DNA of 10,339 nt from Phoronis pallida (taxonomy: Eukaryota; Phoronida; Phoronidae), in assembly GCA_028565715.1 (NCBI GenBank), contig JAOXYC010242678.1, positions 1 through 10,339 on the forward strand, written 5' to 3'. Positions 1 to 10,339 of this stretch are shown here, one piece after another. The notes below the pieces were generated by a model. The model had not been told where the DNA came from and made no database searches. It worked only from the letters and a program-made list of their open reading frames with translations. The translations under genes were made by a program, and so were the position numbers. Numbering within the stretch: position 1 is the stretch's first letter; every line of letters begins with the position of its first letter.

Positions 1-453
1 TAGTTCAAGTCTAGTTAAATCACCAAAGCCCCAAGACGTTATAAGATAGTTTAAATGAGAGAGTATTAAAGAATTATATATTATAAGAAGGGTAGAAGAC
101 GGGAGAAAGTGTTTAAGGTATGATAAAATACCGTTAATTTTTGAAATTTTATTAGAAATAAGTGTTATATGATTTTTCCAAGTCAGAGTACTATCAAAAA
201 TTAAGCCAAGAAATTTAAAATTATCAACTTGTTCAATGACATCGTTGTTGATTTGAAGGGTAGGGATACAGTTGATATTTAGGTGTTTTTGATAGAAATG
301 AAATAGAATAAATTTGGTTTTACTGGTATTTAAAGAGAGCTTATTAACACAAAGCCAGTTATAAAGAAGAGATAATGTATTATTTAGTTTATTATTTTGT
401 AATTTAAGATCACGGGGGCTTTGTTTTGAGTTTAAAAGTACAAGTCTACAGTA
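1..453 (-). mobile_element. LINE (non-LTR retrotransposon) reverse-transcriptase fragment
   Basis: On the minus strand an unbroken frame of 151 codons runs from 453 to 1 and continues off the left edge. It reads YNWLCVNKLSLNTSKTKFIL, then FKFLGLIFDSTLTWKNHI and ILSYLKHFLPSSTLLIIYNS. The NW-L-x-x-NKLSLN-x-SKTK block, FLG-x-x-D-x-x-LTWK-HI and the Y-NSLI-x-x-x-LNY block are the conserved thumb-side signature of reverse transcriptases from Jockey/CR1-like LINEs. Clade assignment is uncertain. Recognisable similarity fades near 441, about where the catalytic Y/F-x-DD box would be expected, and a TAG in frame lies at 454-456. It is therefore a 5'-truncated or interrupted copy. Little decay is visible in the rest, so it may be fairly young. 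It has no functional link to DHX16. Confidence 0.85.
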
Positions 454-1179
454 CTAGTCAAGTTGTTTCCCTTGGCCACAGGATTCTTCTTCGAAACGCA
501 GGATTTTTAGAGGAATGTTTGTTTTCGCACAATCACTGACAATGCCACAATTGGCACTATACTTTACTAGATGTGAAACACAAAAGACTGTGACTTCTTT
601 AACTCACCTTCGAGTTTCATTGTATTTTATTGAAGCAGAGCATTAAGAGTTTCATTTATGACTTGAAATACTTATCTTGGTGTGTTCTATCATATTCAAA
701 TGAAAAAAATAGACAATTATTGCCAATTTCAAGTAATTTAACGTGAATTTGAGATCGCAATTCTCCGCAGCGAGTTTTAAACGTTACACGCAAACTGGCT
801 GGGAAGGGGATTTTTCATATCAAATTTTTTTACATCTATTATCCTTTTCTGTTAATGTCGTCCAATAACCTTGAATAACCACTGTTGTGCAGTTGGGTGT
901 AAGGCAGACACAAGGAAGTTCATAGACTTAGGGAAATATCCGTCAATAAAAAAACTTTTTGGAAGTGAACGCGTAATCTTGTCTCCCATCGGCTAGAGGG
1001 AGGGTAATTGAAAATGTGTGTGTTGATCGTTTTTGATTAATCAGTTTAGCTCAGTGCAAGAGTGTTAAGGCAGCACTTTCTAACATACTGGAGCAGTGTT
1101 GGACAGGTGTTATTCCCATTTCTAATGTTAATTTATGTTTTTAGAATTAAAATCTAACAATATTGTGTTGTACTTTCAG
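454..1179 (+). promoter_or_regulatory. Upstream region of DHX16: presumed promoter and 5' UTR, with a 3' splice site at its end
   Basis: No coding sequence is recognisable between the LINE fragment and the first coding exon. The run ttgtgttgtactttcag ending at 1179 is a good splice acceptor preceded by a branch-like tctaacaa at 1152-1159, so the mRNA probably has an upstream non-coding exon. Candidate donors are AGG|gtaatt at 1004 and CAG|gtgtta at 1107; the latter would give a 73-nt intron, much shorter than the others. CpG-containing segments occur around 750-800 and 960-1000, but no TATA box or transcription start can be fixed from sequence alone. Confidence 0.4.
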
Positions 1180-1185
1180 TTCACC

Positions 1186-9935
<8,750 letters not shown>

Positions 9936-10131
9936 GTAGAATCCATTCACAAATTGTGTTATATGTTGAGAACAAGTTGCAGTTAATGAGGTTTTGCAAG
10001 GAATGTGACGCCACAAGTTTGACATTGTCGAACAATTTTATTGGCTCCTAACAACAACCACAACCCCACTGAGTGACCAGTATTCAGTTTTGAACGGCTG
10101 CTGTGAAGTTTCTTACCTTATTCTCCTTAAT

Positions 10132-10148
10132 AAGCGCCCCGGGCGCTT
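10132..10148. repeat. GC-rich hairpin in intron 17
   Basis: aagcgcc (10132-10138) and ggcgctt (10142-10148) pair perfectly around a 3-nt loop, in sequence of much lower GC. The form taagcgccccgggcgctt resembles ends of dispersed repeats I associate with marine invertebrate genomes; that link is from memory and not proven here. Confidence 0.5.
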
Positions 10149-10235
10149 GGAAAATTTGTTTGATTAAAGAGGCATAGAACGCTTTATAGACAAAAATCGG
10201 CCTTTTTCAGGCATTGCCATCATATATATTGCTGT

Positions 10236-10260
10236 TTGTCCAATCCATAGCATTGGACAA
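10236..10260. repeat. Short hairpin in intron 17
   Basis: ttgtccaat (10236-10244) and attggacaa (10252-10260) are perfect 9-nt inverted repeats around a 7-nt loop. Function unknown; it may be part of the same insertion as the hairpin at 10132. Confidence 0.55.
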
Positions 10261-10339
10261 CCGACTAAGTAAAAAACACTAGAAAACTTGTACAAACACG
10301 CCATTTGAAGTGAAACAAACCAGATTTAAATTTGCTCAC

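Larger units (their letters stand above)
9936..10339 (+). other. DHX16: Start of intron 17, incomplete
   Basis: Begins with the donor gtagaa and runs off the window. No open frame matches the expected next DHX16 exon. It is less AT-rich than most introns here and contains two compact hairpins (10132-10148 and 10236-10260), so part of it may be a transposon-derived insertion. Confidence 0.7.

Overview
This is a stretch of AT-rich animal nuclear DNA, most likely from an invertebrate. Its main content is one intron-rich protein-coding gene on the + strand: the orthologue of DHX16 (yeast Prp2), a DEAH-box RNA helicase of the spliceosome. I rebuilt seventeen consecutive coding exons (1186-9935). 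All have GT-AG boundaries, and their phases fit without a break. Together they encode 874 residues, compared with about 1,040 for human DHX16. The start codon and N-terminal region are present, and so are both RecA-like domains and most of the winged-helix/ratchet part. The C-terminal exons (end of the ratchet and the OB fold, roughly 165 residues) lie beyond the right edge. The organism is inferred from the metazoan-type exon structure, the small AT-rich introns, the invertebrate-like divergence from the human protein and the repeats. I cannot name a phylum; a mollusc or another marine invertebrate would fit.

Layout. 1-453: minus-strand fragment of a non-LTR retrotransposon (LINE) reverse transcriptase, running off the left edge. 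454-1179: non-coding, presumably holding the promoter and 5' untranslated region; the first coding exon is preceded by a good 3' splice site, so a 5' UTR intron is likely. 1186-9935: the DHX16 coding exons with sixteen introns of 216-671 bp. 9936-10339: start of the next intron, with two short hairpins.

Several introns carry repeats. Intron 3 holds a near-perfect foldback of about 193 bp. Intron 12 holds a degenerate tRNA-like sequence. Intron 14 holds a 119-bp inverted repeat with a smaller hairpin nested in it. Intron 16 holds a second, weaker tRNA-like relic. Intron 13 is unusual because it is a multiple of three in length and has no stop codon in the reading frame of its flanking exons, so retaining it would insert 72 residues into the helicase core.

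I see no defence system, operon or other new multi-gene system. The best leads are the frame-preserving intron, the alternative in-frame splice pair at intron 3, and the foldback elements.
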